64,000 bases of DNA. Source: Bacilli bacterium. Lineage in GTDB: Bacteria; Bacillota_I; Bacilli_A; RFN20; CAG-826. The position numbers and the translations under genes were made by a program. Shown piece by piece: positions 34,858-43,733 of the stretch. How positions within the stretch are numbered: position 1 is the first letter of the stretch; every line of letters starts with the position of its first letter. The notes below the pieces were generated by a model. The model worked only from the letters and a program-made list of their open reading frames with translations, was not told the DNA's origin and searched no databases. The DNA is taken from the NCBI GenBank assembly GCA_022641095.1, contig JALCDB010000001.1:174802-238801 (forward strand). The letters are read 5' to 3'.

Positions 34858-35668
34858 TTTCATGCGCCTAGCCTTCGCCGTGGGGATCCTCCTCGCCATC
34901 GCGATCCCCCTCGTCGGGAGCACCGCCGTCTTCAAGCGCCTTTCGATGGCGGGCGACGCGCTCGCGCACACGTCCCTAGCCGGCGTCGCGATCGGGCTGG
35001 CCGCCGGAACGAACCCCCTTTACGTCGCCGTCATCGCCTGCGTCATCGCCTTCCTCATCATCGAGCTCATCCGCAAGAAATTCCAAAAGTTCAGCGAGCT
35101 CGGGGTCGCGGTGGTCCTCTCCGCGGGCGTCGCGATCGCCGGCATCATGACCTCTTTCACCACCGCGGCGAACTTCGAGCAGTATCTCTTCGGATCCATC
35201 GTCCTCGTCGGCACGGACGAACTCTATATCACGATCGCCCTCGTGGCGGTCGTCGTTCTGGCCTACCTCTTCTTCCACGAGCAGATCCTCGCCTCCATCT
35301 ATAGCGAGGACGAAGCTAAGATCCAAGGCGTCAAGCCGGAACTCATCAACCTCGCCCACTCTTTGCTCCTATCCCTCGTCATCGCCATCTCAAGCAAAAT
35401 CATCGGCTCGATGGTCGTTTCCTCGCTCATCGTGCTGCCGGTGGCGTGCGCCCTTCAACTCAAGAGGAATTACCTGTGGACCATCCTCTCTTCCATCGGG
35501 TTCTCGCTCGTCTCGGTCACTTCCGGCCTCGTCGCCTCCTACTATCTCGATCTCAGGCCCGGCGCGACCATCGTGAGCGTCAACGTCGCCATTCTCCTTA
35601 TTCTGCTCATTGTCGGCCAAAGCCTTTCCTACGCCAAAAAGAGGCGCTCGCTCGCCAAGCGCGAATAA
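34844..35668 (+). CDS. znuB: Zinc ABC transporter permease
   Basis: This 274-residue, eight-helix ABC-3 permease has the family segment FKRLSMAGDALAHTSLAGVA near residue 31 and SKIIGSMVVSSLIVLPVACA near 185. It forms the zinc channel with ZnuC. The start is a GTG at 34844 preceded by GGGGGG; an ATG at 34862 is an alternative. It ends 28 nt before the decayed toxin gene on the other strand; no clear terminator was seen. Confidence 0.93.
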   Translation: MFAYSFMRLAFAVGILLAIAIPLVGSTAVFKRLSMAGDALAHTSLAGVAIGLAAGTNPLYVAVIACVIAFLIIELIRKKFQKFSELGVAVVLSAGVAIAGIMTSFTTAANFEQYLFGSIVLVGTDELYITIALVAVVVLAYLFFHEQILASIYSEDEAKIQGVKPELINLAHSLLLSLVIAISSKIIGSMVVSSLIVLPVACALQLKRNYLWTILSSIGFSLVSVTSGLVASYYLDLRPGATIVSVNVAILLILLIVGQSLSYAKKRRSLAKRE

Positions 35669-35695
35669 GAACCGAAAAACGTTGGGCGAACTTTC

Positions 35696-35983
35696 TCATT
35701 TTCCGGGTTTTCTCTTTTCGATCATCGCGATTGTCTCCTCGGACAAGCCCATTTCCTCGCCCACGCACTCGATGGCTTCCTTCATGCAGGAGTCGCAGAT
35801 GGACATGTCGGCATCCACGTCGCAAGAGGACTCCCGAAACTTATAGGTCGTGATTATGGCGGCCCCTCCGAGCAAAACGATTTCGGCCCGAACCTTTCGC
35901 TCAGCCCGTTTTCGGTACTCCAAGGCCAATCGATGAAGGGCTTTATCCACGCTCTCGGAAGTCATCGCCTTCTCAAATGGCAT
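35696..35983 (-). pseudogene. Nucleotidyltransferase toxin-like protein, C-terminally truncated
   Basis: This 95-residue remnant is of the DUF6036/AbiEii-like nucleotidyltransferase type found beside HTH antitoxin-like genes. The start of the fold is intact: IVLLGGAAIITTYKFRESS followed by the acidic motif CDVDADM (two Asp for metal). Family members continue for ~80 or more residues through a helical domain; here the frame ends shortly after GEEMGLSEE. The ATG overlaps the restored stop of the upstream regulator by 11 nt, the usual coupling. With the missing C-terminal part it is probably inactive. Confidence 0.65.
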
Positions 35984-36552
35984 TTCTAATATCCCCTTCC
36001 ACGATGTTGAAACGAAGAAACTCCGGAATCGCTCCGTTTATCGCTTTCATCGCGTCTTCGCCTTTTGGCAGAATCTTGGAAACCAGGGATAACGATGCGG
36101 GTGATATCGTCTCCGCAGTTTCATCTTCCTAAGACAGGCGAAATCCGAAGGGCTGGGCAAGCCGTTGACCCGGCAAAGGCAATCAACCATGCCCAAAAGA
36201 TAAAACGCCTCGAACCTACGGCCTTCCTCCTTGGCCTTTTGGATGCGTTTATTCTCCAAAACGTCCTTGATGAAAGAAAGGTCGCCTTCCTTGGACACGG
36301 CATGGCAAACGTTGCTTCGGAAAACGCTCCGATTAGCGTTTTCCAGTTTTTTTGCTCAATCGCGGATCCGATCAGTTCATCGGCGCTCAACCCCAAAACG
36401 TGGCTCAGCCGATAAACCGTCAAAGCCGAGCAATCCAAAATATCCGCGGCTCCGCTTATTATGTCGGCCACGGTTGTTTGGGGGATCCCGCTTTGCTTGG
36501 AAAGGCGATATCCGCTCACATCTTTGTTTTTAAGGGCAAACCGAAGGTTCAT
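35973..36552 (-). pseudogene. XRE-type regulator/antitoxin, two frameshifts
   Basis: The intact frame starts MNLRFALKNKDVSGYRLSK and holds a clean helix-turn-helix (GIPQTTVADIISGAADI) to about residue 72. At an A7 run (around 36350) the frame is lost; one extra A restores KLENANRSVFRSNVCHAV and the family segment GDLSFIKDVLENKRI...EAFYLLGMVDCL. A second lost base near 36120 restores AETISPASLSL and the C-terminus AIPEFLRFNIVEGDIRN, ending at 35973. Full length would be ~193 residues, as in relatives. It would have repressed the operon and paired with the nucleotidyltransferase. The A7 run plus C forms the slippery heptamer A AAA AAC, but the second break argues for decay. Confidence 0.75.
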
Positions 36553-36563
36553 AGGCAATAACG

Positions 36564-36585
36564 ATATATCGGTTAACCGACATAT
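36564..36585. promoter_or_regulatory. Operator palindrome of the XRE regulator
   Basis: A 22-bp near-perfect palindrome centred on TCGGTTAACCGA lies 11 nt before the regulator ATG and overlaps a TATATC -10-like box, the position expected for autorepression. It has outlasted the genes it controlled. Confidence 0.6.
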
Positions 36586-36654
36586 ACGCAACCCGATTCT
36601 ATGAGTTAAGTTGCGCTTTTTGCGCTTGGGGATCCTTTAAAATGAACGGGGCCT

Positions 36655-38376
36655 TCACGACATAAGGTACTTTAGCAAGCCCCAGAAACCTCGCTCATCG
36701 TAGATTTGGCGATAGAAGGACAGCTCGTCTTTGATGATGCCGTCGATCGCCCCCATGCTCCGAAGCTCCACGTCCGCGTTGTCGTCGGTGAGGCGGATGC
36801 CGCCGTCGGCGTACGGTTTGGCGTTATCGACGACGGAGCGGAGGTTGTATTTCATCGCTTCGTCGACCGGAAGCGTCTCGATGACCGCCGGAGTGAGATT
36901 CCGCGCCGATTCCGGATTCCTGAAGGCGAAGAACTCGAGATTGCCTCCCGTCTTGACGGATCGGCAGGACGGGAAAACGGAGGCCACCGTATCCCCGATC
37001 GCCGCGTTCACGCTTTGAGGGCCCTCGTCGATCATGTTGAAATTGAGGACCATGACCCCGTTATCGTTAAGATGGTCGTAAACCTCTTGGAAAAACTCGA
37101 CGCTCGCCATCTGGAAGGGGATCGAGATGCCACTATAGGGATCGGCCATGATGACGTCGTAGGTTTTGCTCGCATGGGTGATGAAGTAACGCCCATCGTC
37201 GCAATGGACGCTCTCCACCTCGTCGGTTATCCCGAAGTACTCGTGCGAGATATCGATGATTTTCTGATCGATCTCCACCCCTTCGATCGCGGTCCGGTAA
37301 GGCAGATAAAGATCGTTCTTGCACAAACTCGCATAGGTGCCCGTGCCATTGCCAAGGACCAAAATGTCCGCGGAACCCGTTTGGTCGATGCCCGCGTAAT
37401 AGGGGGCCGCCAAGGCGACGTCGTAATACATGCCGGTAAGGGCATCGTTCGGTTTTTTGATCGATTGGACGCCAAAGAGGACGTTGGTCGAGAAAGTAAG
37501 GGTCCCGTCGCCTTCGCGCTTGACTTGCAGATAGTTATAAACCGATTCCCCTTGATACACGAGATCCTCGTTCCAGAAAACGAAATTGCTGCCGGCGTCA
37601 AGAACGCCGCCCGTCACGGCTAGGACGAGCATCAACGGAATGACGATGGCTTTGCTGAGCGCGGACCCATGGACTCGTTTGCCGGGCTCCCTTTCCTTAA
37701 GCGGAACGCTCCCCTTATCCTCGGGTTTCCGCTTTCTCCCATCAAAGAAATCGATGAACCAAAAAACGTAATAGAGGAGCCCGACGATGACGAGAAGACC
37801 GCCGAAAAGGAGGAACGTCAAGGCGGTGCCGATCGTGGGGATGGTGACGAAAGTCGGCAGAAAAGTGCCGATGATGGAGCCGATGGTGTTCAGCGCCTCC
37901 AGCAAACCGACGGTCTTGCCAGACGTGTTTTTCTTCACCGCGCAGCGCTTCACCAAAGTCGGAGTGACCATGCCAAGGATAAGAAGGGGCGGCACGAAAA
38001 GGATCAGGCAAGTCAATAGAGACGACCAAATGAGAAGCCCATTATCGACGAACAAGGCCAAAAACGCCGTGAAAAGGGCGATTACGTAACGACCGAAGAA
38101 AGGAACGCAGCAAATATAGGCCCCGGCGATAAGGATCAATAGAAACAAATGGTCGACCCCCGGATGCTTGTCGGCGATCTTCCCGCCCCATAAGTTCCCT
38201 ATCGCCATCGCGATCATAATGGAGCCGATGATGATGGTCCAAATGATCTGGCTGCTCGAAAAATAAGGGGCCAGCAAGCGGCTGGCGCCTATTTCCACCG
38301 CCATGATCGAAGTCCCGCAAACGAACTCCGTCACGAAAAAGAAAACGTTCCTTTTCAAAAGTTTGCTTTCTAACAT
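36655..38376 (-). CDS. Fused membrane protein with spermidine-synthase-like domain
   Basis: This ~573-residue protein has residues ~1-275 with seven to eight membrane helices, starting with the typical FFFVTEFVCGTSIMAVEIGA and ending with a basic loop and one further helix. Residues ~300-560 are a spermidine-synthase/methyltransferase-like domain (ILVLGNGTGTYASL as SAM-site glycine loop, VEIDQKIIDISHEYFG, CDDGRYFI, IMADPYSG). Such fusions are widespread but uncharacterised; true spermidine synthesis is doubtful. ATG 38376 is chosen because AAGGGGG lies 10 nt upstream and a TATAAT at 38416-38411 further up. A longer frame from 38436 includes that promoter. Confidence 0.82.
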   Translation of the reverse strand: MLESKLLKRNVFFFVTEFVCGTSIMAVEIGASRLLAPYFSSSQIIWTIIIGSIMIAMAIGNLWGGKIADKHPGVDHLFLLILIAGAYICCVPFFGRYVIALFTAFLALFVDNGLLIWSSLLTCLILFVPPLLILGMVTPTLVKRCAVKKNTSGKTVGLLEALNTIGSIIGTFLPTFVTIPTIGTALTFLLFGGLLVIVGLLYYVFWFIDFFDGRKRKPEDKGSVPLKEREPGKRVHGSALSKAIVIPLMLVLAVTGGVLDAGSNFVFWNEDLVYQGESVYNYLQVKREGDGTLTFSTNVLFGVQSIKKPNDALTGMYYDVALAAPYYAGIDQTGSADILVLGNGTGTYASLCKNDLYLPYRTAIEGVEIDQKIIDISHEYFGITDEVESVHCDDGRYFITHASKTYDVIMADPYSGISIPFQMASVEFFQEVYDHLNDNGVMVLNFNMIDEGPQSVNAAIGDTVASVFPSCRSVKTGGNLEFFAFRNPESARNLTPAVIETLPVDEAMKYNLRSVVDNAKPYADGGIRLTDDNADVELRSMGAIDGIIKDELSFYRQIYDERGFWGLLKYLMS

Positions 38377-38410
38377 GGATTCCAAACCCCCTTTTGCTTC
38401 TATTGATGAA

Positions 38411-38416
38411 ATTATA
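38411..38416 (-). promoter_or_regulatory. -10 box of the spermidine-synthase-like gene
   Basis: Perfect TATAAT on the minus strand, ~35 nt before the ATG; the -35 is weak (TCATTG at 17 nt). Confidence 0.5.
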
Positions 38417-38436
38417 CAGGAAAAGGCATCCGACAA

Positions 38437-38699
38437 TGAAAAATGACGGAATCCCGCTTCGCTATCCTATGGTTTTTAAAACCAAAACGAAAACCGCCTT
38501 CCTCCGACAGGGAGCCAAAATGTTTCCTTGCGAGGAAAAACATCGCCGCCAAAACGCGGTCTTTAAGGAAAAATGGGGATTGCTTTCATGGCATTTGGAA
38601 AAAGAGGGCCTTCGACGAACCATAATCGCTTTATTTTAATATGAATCGCGCGCGCGAAAATAGACTGGGCCAAAGGAGAAAGACGATAAGCGGTTTTGG
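38437..38699. other. Intergenic region without a supported gene
   Basis: Open frames of up to 81 codons occur but have no RBS, no protein-like composition and no family. It contains an inverted repeat TTTCCT-TGCG-AGGAAA (38523-38538) of unknown meaning. Confidence 0.5.
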
Positions 38700-38713
38700 T
38701 GAAAGCGCTTTCG
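38700..38713. promoter_or_regulatory. cre-like catabolite site 1
   Basis: TGAAAGCGCTTTCG fits the CcpA-type consensus (TGnAAnCGnTnnCA) except the last base. It ends 8 nt before the -35 box of the glucan-binding lipoprotein promoter. Confidence 0.7.
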
Positions 38714-38721
38714 GTTTTTTG

Positions 38722-38750
38722 TTGACGGACGGAGAAAGCGTTCCTATAAT
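38722..38750 (+). promoter_or_regulatory. Promoter 1 of the beta-glucan locus
   Basis: TTGACG (38722-38727), a 17-nt spacer and TATAAT (38745-38750): near-consensus, flanked by a cre site upstream and an 18-bp palindrome downstream. Confidence 0.85.
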
Positions 38751-38760
38751 AATGATATGT

Positions 38761-38778
38761 TAGGAAATCGGTTTCCTA
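38761..38778. promoter_or_regulatory. LacI-type operator, copy 1
   Basis: TAGGAAATCGGTTTCCTA, an 18-bp palindrome with one mismatched pair, 10 nt after the -10 box, covering the early transcribed region where a repressor would block. It shares the core GAAATCGRTTTC with copies at 43560, 51628 and 51758. Confidence 0.75.
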
Positions 38779-38882
38779 GAATGATGGGCCAAGAAAGCAA
38801 TCAATCAAGAAACCAAATTAAAGTCGGTATTTGAGGTTCATGCCCTTGAATATAAAACCCACAATTTGGGAGGGAAAAAAGT

Positions 38883-40439
38883 ATGAGAAAAACAAAAATC
38901 CTGTTTGTCTTGGCGGCAAGCGGACTTATGTTGTCGGCATGCGGAAGCACTAGCTCGTCAGCGAGTAGCCTTACCCCGTCGTCAACGTCCGCCTCAGCCT
39001 CTTCGAACGGCGGATCCACTTCAGAAAGTTCCTCTAGCCACAGCGCTAGTTCGTCGAGTCAGGCCAGTTCTTCCAGTTCCTCGAGTTCGTCGAGTCAGAC
39101 CAGTTCTTCCAGTTCCTCGAGTTCGTCGAGTTCTTCTTCGACTCCTTCCGTCGGAACGGACGTTTTCGTCACCGCGAGCAACGTTTTGGTCTACGGCGGC
39201 GAAGCGGTGGCCAAAACCGGTTACCTAACCTATTGGGCCGGCGATGGGGGAAACCTTACGAGTTCCAATTATGACGGCAGCACCATCACGATGAATTTCA
39301 CGATGGGGTGGGCTTGGTACGGCGTGCAACTGTTCTACATCGCCCCTTACGCCACTCCCAGCAACGACTATGCCATCTCGGCCACTATCAACTCGAGCGT
39401 CTCCGGCAGCGTCACGATCGACGGGAAAGCCGTGTCCCTGACGGCGAACGCGAACTATGACTTCAGCACCGACTTCACCCAAGGCAACGGAGCGACCTTC
39501 GGCATGCAAATGGGCGTTGACGGCACTCCGCTAGGAAACGCCACCGTCAGAATCTCGAATCTCAAAATCGTCGATAACACCAAAACCAACGTCTATCATG
39601 AAGTCACCTTCAAGAACGGCGACTCCGTCGTCGGCACGGTGCTTGCCAAGGAAGGCGAGACCCTTTGGACTTATCCGACCGATCCGACGCCGGCGGAAGG
39701 TTACGTCTTCGATGGCTGGTTCTACGGCGACACCGAATTCAAGCCAAGATCAGACGTCGTCAATGGCGATTTCACCGTAACCGCCAAATTCATCCAAAGT
39801 GCCACCTATTCCGTCAAGCTATATAACGGCGGCGAACTTCTCGACACCTTGACCGTCGCGGAAGGAAAAACCGTCACGATCCCTTCCGACCTTAATTATG
39901 GCTTCGCCCATAAGGCCAATGGCTGGTACAAAGACAGCGCCTTTGAAAACGCTTGGAATTTCGACACCGATACCATCACCGCCGAAACCAGCCTTTACGT
40001 CCGTACCGCCATCTATCCGGACGAGACTTACGAAAACAGCCAAGATCTTGGCTGGAAGATAGCCGACCAATACATGGCGATGCAAGACGATGGCTCCTTC
40101 CTCTATAGCGGGGAAGCCCCCTTCGGCGGAAGCGAAAGCTGGCACCGGCAAATCAACTTCGACAACGTGCCGGTCGGCGTCTCGGGCACAAACTACGCGC
40201 TGACGTTCGAATACAAGATGAACTATGCCGCGGATACGAAGATTTGGGACAATGTCGCCAATACCGACAACGGCACCACGACTTCCTTGGCCGTCGCCGC
40301 CTCTTGGACGAAGATCGCCATCAACTTCGCCGGCGGCGTCTTCAACGCCAACAGCAAACTATCATTTGAACTTGGAACCCAAAGCGGAAACGACACCGTC
40401 ACTTTCGCTCTCCGCGATGTCACCGTCGCGGCGGCCTGA
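38883..40439 (+). CDS. Surface lipoprotein with carbohydrate-binding and InlB B-repeat modules
   Basis: This 518-residue protein has lipobox MLSAC (Cys ~20), then a ~70-residue nearly pure Ser linker. A beta-sandwich module follows (~95-235), then two Listeria-Bacteroides/InlB B-repeats (~240-310 EVTFKNGDSVVGTVLAKEGE...YVFDGWFYG and ~311-378 SVKLYNGGELLDTLTV...ANGWYKD), and a C-terminal CBM4/9-like sandwich (~390-518). No catalytic motif: probably a glucan-binding surface protein that concentrates substrate for GH81 and GH16. It is the first gene behind promoter 1, with GGAGGG before the ATG; the GH81 gene follows within 100 nt and probably shares the transcript. Confidence 0.75.
   Translation: MRKTKILFVLAASGLMLSACGSTSSSASSLTPSSTSASASSNGGSTSESSSSHSASSSSQASSSSSSSSSSQTSSSSSSSSSSSSSTPSVGTDVFVTASNVLVYGGEAVAKTGYLTYWAGDGGNLTSSNYDGSTITMNFTMGWAWYGVQLFYIAPYATPSNDYAISATINSSVSGSVTIDGKAVSLTANANYDFSTDFTQGNGATFGMQMGVDGTPLGNATVRISNLKIVDNTKTNVYHEVTFKNGDSVVGTVLAKEGETLWTYPTDPTPAEGYVFDGWFYGDTEFKPRSDVVNGDFTVTAKFIQSATYSVKLYNGGELLDTLTVAEGKTVTIPSDLNYGFAHKANGWYKDSAFENAWNFDTDTITAETSLYVRTAIYPDETYENSQDLGWKIADQYMAMQDDGSFLYSGEAPFGGSESWHRQINFDNVPVGVSGTNYALTFEYKMNYAADTKIWDNVANTDNGTTTSLAVAASWTKIAINFAGGVFNANSKLSFELGTQSGNDTVTFALRDVTVAAA
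39048..39136 (+). repeat. 36-bp tandem repeat encoding the Ser linker
   Basis: Two 36-nt copies starting AGTTCGTCGAGTCAG (39048-39083, 39084-39119) differ at one base and a third partial copy follows. They encode SSSSQ(A/T)SSSSSS units. Such in-frame repeats can change copy number by slippage without breaking the gene. Confidence 0.85.
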
Positions 40440-40534
40440 TCAATCCTTAGGTCCATTGCGCCATCATAGGGGGCGAAGCAGCGTGATTGCTTTGCCCCTA
40501 TTCAATGCCATCGATCGATAAAAAGGAAAAACCT

Positions 40535-43495
40535 ATGAACAAAAACACAAAGAAATTCGTCGTCTCCGCCTTGTTGGCCTTAACCATGGCCGGAACGGTT
40601 TCCTGCTCCTGCTCCAGCGTCGGAGGATCTTCGGAATCGAGCGCGGGAGAAAGCCAATCGGCCGGAACCTCGTCCGAGGACGGAACTTCCGCCTCTTCAA
40701 GCGCCTCTTCCTCGAATAGCGACTCGTCCGCCTCTTCAAGTTCAAGCGGCTCTTCTTCCGGCTCAACGGGATCGTCCTCCGACTCCTCTTCGAGCGGCTC
40801 ATCGAGCTCATCTTCCTCCTCAAGCGGGGAAATCTCGCTCACGGGCGTCGAAAACGCCTCGACCCCGAAAGGCCGTTATTTCGATCCCCTGAAGGGGGTC
40901 AGCGCGAAAGGAGCCGACGGAGCCGACATCACGAGCGCGATCGATATTTCCGGCAACGTCGACTACAGCATCGCCGGCGATTACCCTCTCGTTTACACCG
41001 TCTCGGATAGCGGCAAGAAAGTCACCAAGAACCGGACCGTCACCGTCACGAACGACGGCTTAGGAAGCTATACCCGCAAGAAAGGATATGGCGAAGAAAA
41101 GACCATTGACGTCGGCAAGGGATCATATCTGGAAGGCAACAGCAACCTTATCGATTTCCGACCCGCCGACCCCTCATTCGTCGACGACGAATTGATTGAC
41201 GAGGCCCCGCTTCCGACCAATCGGTGGTGGAGCGGATTCGAAACCGCCAATTACGGCGGGGTGACGCTCGCGGCCACCAATCCCCTTTACGTGAAACTCA
41301 GCCCCTCGGGGGTCTCACTCACCAACAAAGGCACCGGCTTCACCCAGTATTTCACGGTCAGCGACACCTTCGGGGCCGCGCAGACCACCATGAGCCAATT
41401 CGCCCCCACTTTCAGCGACATCAGCGTCGCCTCCGCCTCAATGGGGTCCAGCCCCATCAGCAAAGTCATCGGCTACAGCGAGAACTCCGTTCGCCTTTCC
41501 ATGCGGAACAGTTCCGCCGGAGCCGATGAGTTGGTGGCCAACCTCGTGCAGGGATCGCCTTTCGTCTTCTTTGAGAGCGACTCCCACACCGTCAGCTTGA
41601 ACCTGCGCCTTGACGCGGTCACGAAACCCTATGTCTTCTATGACTTCTCCGGCAACGTCATCACCGACTCCTACACCGGAGACGGCATCGTGATCGAATT
41701 GCCGCAGGCCCATTGCGGCTACGCGACGACTTATCCTAACGTCGGCATTGGGGCCGCCCTTTATAAGGACTTCTATTACATCGTCAACGCCCCTAAGGGG
41801 TCCTCCTTCACTTTCTCGCGGCTCAAACACCCTTCAAACGAGTACAAAGACCATGTGGCCATCACGCTCAACGGATCGAATTACCTCTCCGTGGGGATGC
41901 TGCCGAGCCTCAGCGAGGCAAGCCTCTACCATGCGGCCGGCTACTCCTTCATCGACGCGGCCGATTCCTCCTTCAGCATCGACAAGGCGAAAGCCGAAGT
42001 CACCACCGCTTTCCATGAAACCGTCCAGCATGTCGACGGCGGAAGCGAAGAGCCGCTTCTGGCCCTGCTGCCGCACCAATGGAAGCATAGCGGCGCCGCT
42101 TTGACATCCAGCTCTTTCAAGACCATGCGGGGAACCAACAAGGTCCTTAAAGGCCGCACGTTCGCGACAACGAATGAGTTCCGGGGTCTTCTCCCCGGTT
42201 TCACAACCCCGCTCAATGGCGCTTTTAGCGCCGCGGACGCCAAAACCTACGCGACCAATTTGCTTAACGCCACCGTGCCGACGGGAAGCTTCGAAGATGG
42301 GGGCAAGAACTTCATCGACGCCCCAGGGCCATACTGGAACGCCAAAGCGCTTTACCCCCTTTCGCAAGCCATCTTGGCGATGAAGCAGCTCGGGGAGACC
42401 GAACTGACGGGCCAACTCGTCGCCCGCCTCAAGGCCGACATGGTCGATTGGTTCACCTATTCGGGGACCGATGACGACCGCTTCCTCTATTACGACGAAG
42501 TCTACGGCACGATGTATTACAGCAACGACGACTTCTCGACCGGCAGCCGCCTGAGCGACCACCACTTCACTTCGGGATATCTCGTTTACGCCTCGGCCGT
42601 CCTCTCGATGGTCGATGCCTCCTTCCTCAGCGATTACGGCGATATCGTGACCCTTTTGGCCCGCGATTACGCGGATTATCAGCGTAACGACGGAACCTAT
42701 CCTTATCTCCGCTCCTTCGACGCTTGGGCCGGCCATAGTTGGGCCGACGGCAGGGGCGACTTCGGCGATGGGAACGACGAGGAAAGCTCAGGCGAATCGC
42801 TGAATTCCTGGACCGCCGCTTACCTATTCGGAACGGTGTCGGGCAACCAGGGCATGGTCGACGCCGCCATTTATGGCTACACGACCGAGATGGAATCCGT
42901 GAAGCAATACTGGTTCAACTACGATGGCGACAATTGGGATGCCGGGCTTTCGAACCACACCCACGTCGTCGGCATCGTCTGGGGGGCCAAGAACGACTGC
43001 GCGACGTGGTTCGGCAGCAACCCCGAATTCATCTATGGGATCCATTGGCTTCCCACGGGCGAATATCTCACGGGCTATACTCTTGGAGACAAGGACGCCG
43101 CCACCTTCACGACCATCTATGACGAAATGCTCTCCAAGCTCAAAGGCACCATCCGCACCTGGTGGAGCAACATGTGGGCCATGCAGGCCCTCATCGATCC
43201 CGACGGCGCCGTCAGCGCCTTCGACAGCTCCAAGATCCTCGGCGACGATTATCCGTATGAACTCACGGGTTCGTACTGGATGGTGAACGCCCTCGCGGGG
43301 CTGGGGCGCAAGAGCCTCAACGATTACGCCGAACTGAAGGAGGGAATCGCCGCCTCGGTCTACGAAAAAGGCGGGACGAAGACCCTGCTGGCCTATAACA
43401 GCACCGCCTCCGCCCAAAACGTTCAGGTCGTGGTGAACGGCAACGTCGTCACCAAAACCATAGCCGCCAACAGCTACGCCAACTACAGCCTTTAA
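40535..43495 (+). CDS. GH81 endo-beta-1,3-glucanase lipoprotein
   Basis: This ~986-residue protein has a signal peptide with lipobox GTVSC (Cys ~23) and a Ser-rich linker to ~105, then an Ig-like/MucBP-type module (~110-180). The GH81 catalytic region (~200-900) begins PLPTNRWWSGFETANYGG and carries the family's catalytic stretch DGNDEESSGESLNSW near residue 747, in which the conserved Glu residues are present. GH81 enzymes cut beta-1,3-glucan (laminarin, curdlan, callose) by inversion. Start at 40535: AAGGA lies 9 nt upstream; the frame from 40487 lacks an RBS. It is followed by a terminator at 43516. It acts at the outer face of the membrane. Confidence 0.92.
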   Translation: MNKNTKKFVVSALLALTMAGTVSCSCSSVGGSSESSAGESQSAGTSSEDGTSASSSASSSNSDSSASSSSSGSSSGSTGSSSDSSSSGSSSSSSSSSGEISLTGVENASTPKGRYFDPLKGVSAKGADGADITSAIDISGNVDYSIAGDYPLVYTVSDSGKKVTKNRTVTVTNDGLGSYTRKKGYGEEKTIDVGKGSYLEGNSNLIDFRPADPSFVDDELIDEAPLPTNRWWSGFETANYGGVTLAATNPLYVKLSPSGVSLTNKGTGFTQYFTVSDTFGAAQTTMSQFAPTFSDISVASASMGSSPISKVIGYSENSVRLSMRNSSAGADELVANLVQGSPFVFFESDSHTVSLNLRLDAVTKPYVFYDFSGNVITDSYTGDGIVIELPQAHCGYATTYPNVGIGAALYKDFYYIVNAPKGSSFTFSRLKHPSNEYKDHVAITLNGSNYLSVGMLPSLSEASLYHAAGYSFIDAADSSFSIDKAKAEVTTAFHETVQHVDGGSEEPLLALLPHQWKHSGAALTSSSFKTMRGTNKVLKGRTFATTNEFRGLLPGFTTPLNGAFSAADAKTYATNLLNATVPTGSFEDGGKNFIDAPGPYWNAKALYPLSQAILAMKQLGETELTGQLVARLKADMVDWFTYSGTDDDRFLYYDEVYGTMYYSNDDFSTGSRLSDHHFTSGYLVYASAVLSMVDASFLSDYGDIVTLLARDYADYQRNDGTYPYLRSFDAWAGHSWADGRGDFGDGNDEESSGESLNSWTAAYLFGTVSGNQGMVDAAIYGYTTEMESVKQYWFNYDGDNWDAGLSNHTHVVGIVWGAKNDCATWFGSNPEFIYGIHWLPTGEYLTGYTLGDKDAATFTTIYDEMLSKLKGTIRTWWSNMWAMQALIDPDGAVSAFDSSKILGDDYPYELTGSYWMVNALAGLGRKSLNDYAELKEGIAASVYEKGGTKTLLAYNSTASAQNVQVVVNGNVVTKTIAANSYANYSL

Positions 43496-43515
43496 CGGTT
43501 GAACGAACAAAGATC

Positions 43516-43542
43516 AGCGCCACGAAAATGGCGCTTTTCTTT
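43516..43542 (+). terminator. Terminator after the GH81 gene
   Basis: AGCGCCA/TGGCGCT stem with a 6-nt loop followed by TTTCTTTT. Confidence 0.85.
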
Positions 43543-43559
43543 TATTATGTTAAGTAGAA

Positions 43560-43577
43560 TGAGAAATCGGTTTCCTA
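43560..43577. promoter_or_regulatory. LacI-type operator, copy 2
   Basis: TGAGAAATCGGTTTCCTA: same core as copy 1. It lies 11 nt after a TATTAT box (43543-43548) with no good -35, and 75 nt before promoter 2. Confidence 0.65.
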
Positions 43578-43630
43578 AAAAACGTTAGCATTCATCGAAT
43601 AAACAAGCAAACATCAATGTTTTTAAATTG

Positions 43631-43667
43631 TGAAAGCGCTTATATTTAAGGTTGCGAAAGCGCTTTC
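43631..43667. promoter_or_regulatory. Two cre-like sites at promoter 2
   Basis: TGAAAGCGCTTATA (43631-43644) ends 7 nt before the -35 box; GAAAGCGCTTTC (43656-43667), a perfect 12-bp palindrome, overlaps the -35 and spacer, a position suited to direct repression. Confidence 0.7.
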
Positions 43668-43680
43668 CTTAACCTATACT
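43652..43680 (+). promoter_or_regulatory. Promoter 2 of the beta-glucan locus
   Basis: TTGCGA (43652-43657), a 17-nt spacer and TATACT (43675-43680), overlapping a cre palindrome. The leader is ~45 nt and includes AGGAGGG. Confidence 0.7.
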
Positions 43681-43733
43681 TGTTTTGCATTTATTTATGG
43701 GAGAAGTGCATTCTCCCTTACAGGAGGGTTTCT

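Noticed and set aside
36047-36298. Separate 83-residue gene on the minus strand
   Set aside because: It is the continuation, after a frameshift at an A7 run, of the XRE-type regulator that begins at 36552; its first Met is internal and has no RBS.
36341-36355. Programmed -1 frameshift as the sole explanation of the broken regulator
   Set aside because: The slippery heptamer is real, but no strong downstream stem was found and a second break near 36120 remains unexplained, so decay or read error is more likely.
38394-38639. 81-codon plus-strand ORF in the intergenic region
   Set aside because: No RBS, unlikely composition, and it overlaps the promoter of the divergent gene.
39048-39136. CRISPR-like repeat array
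   Set aside because: The repeats are directly adjacent with no spacers and encode the Ser linker in frame, so they are a coding tandem repeat.
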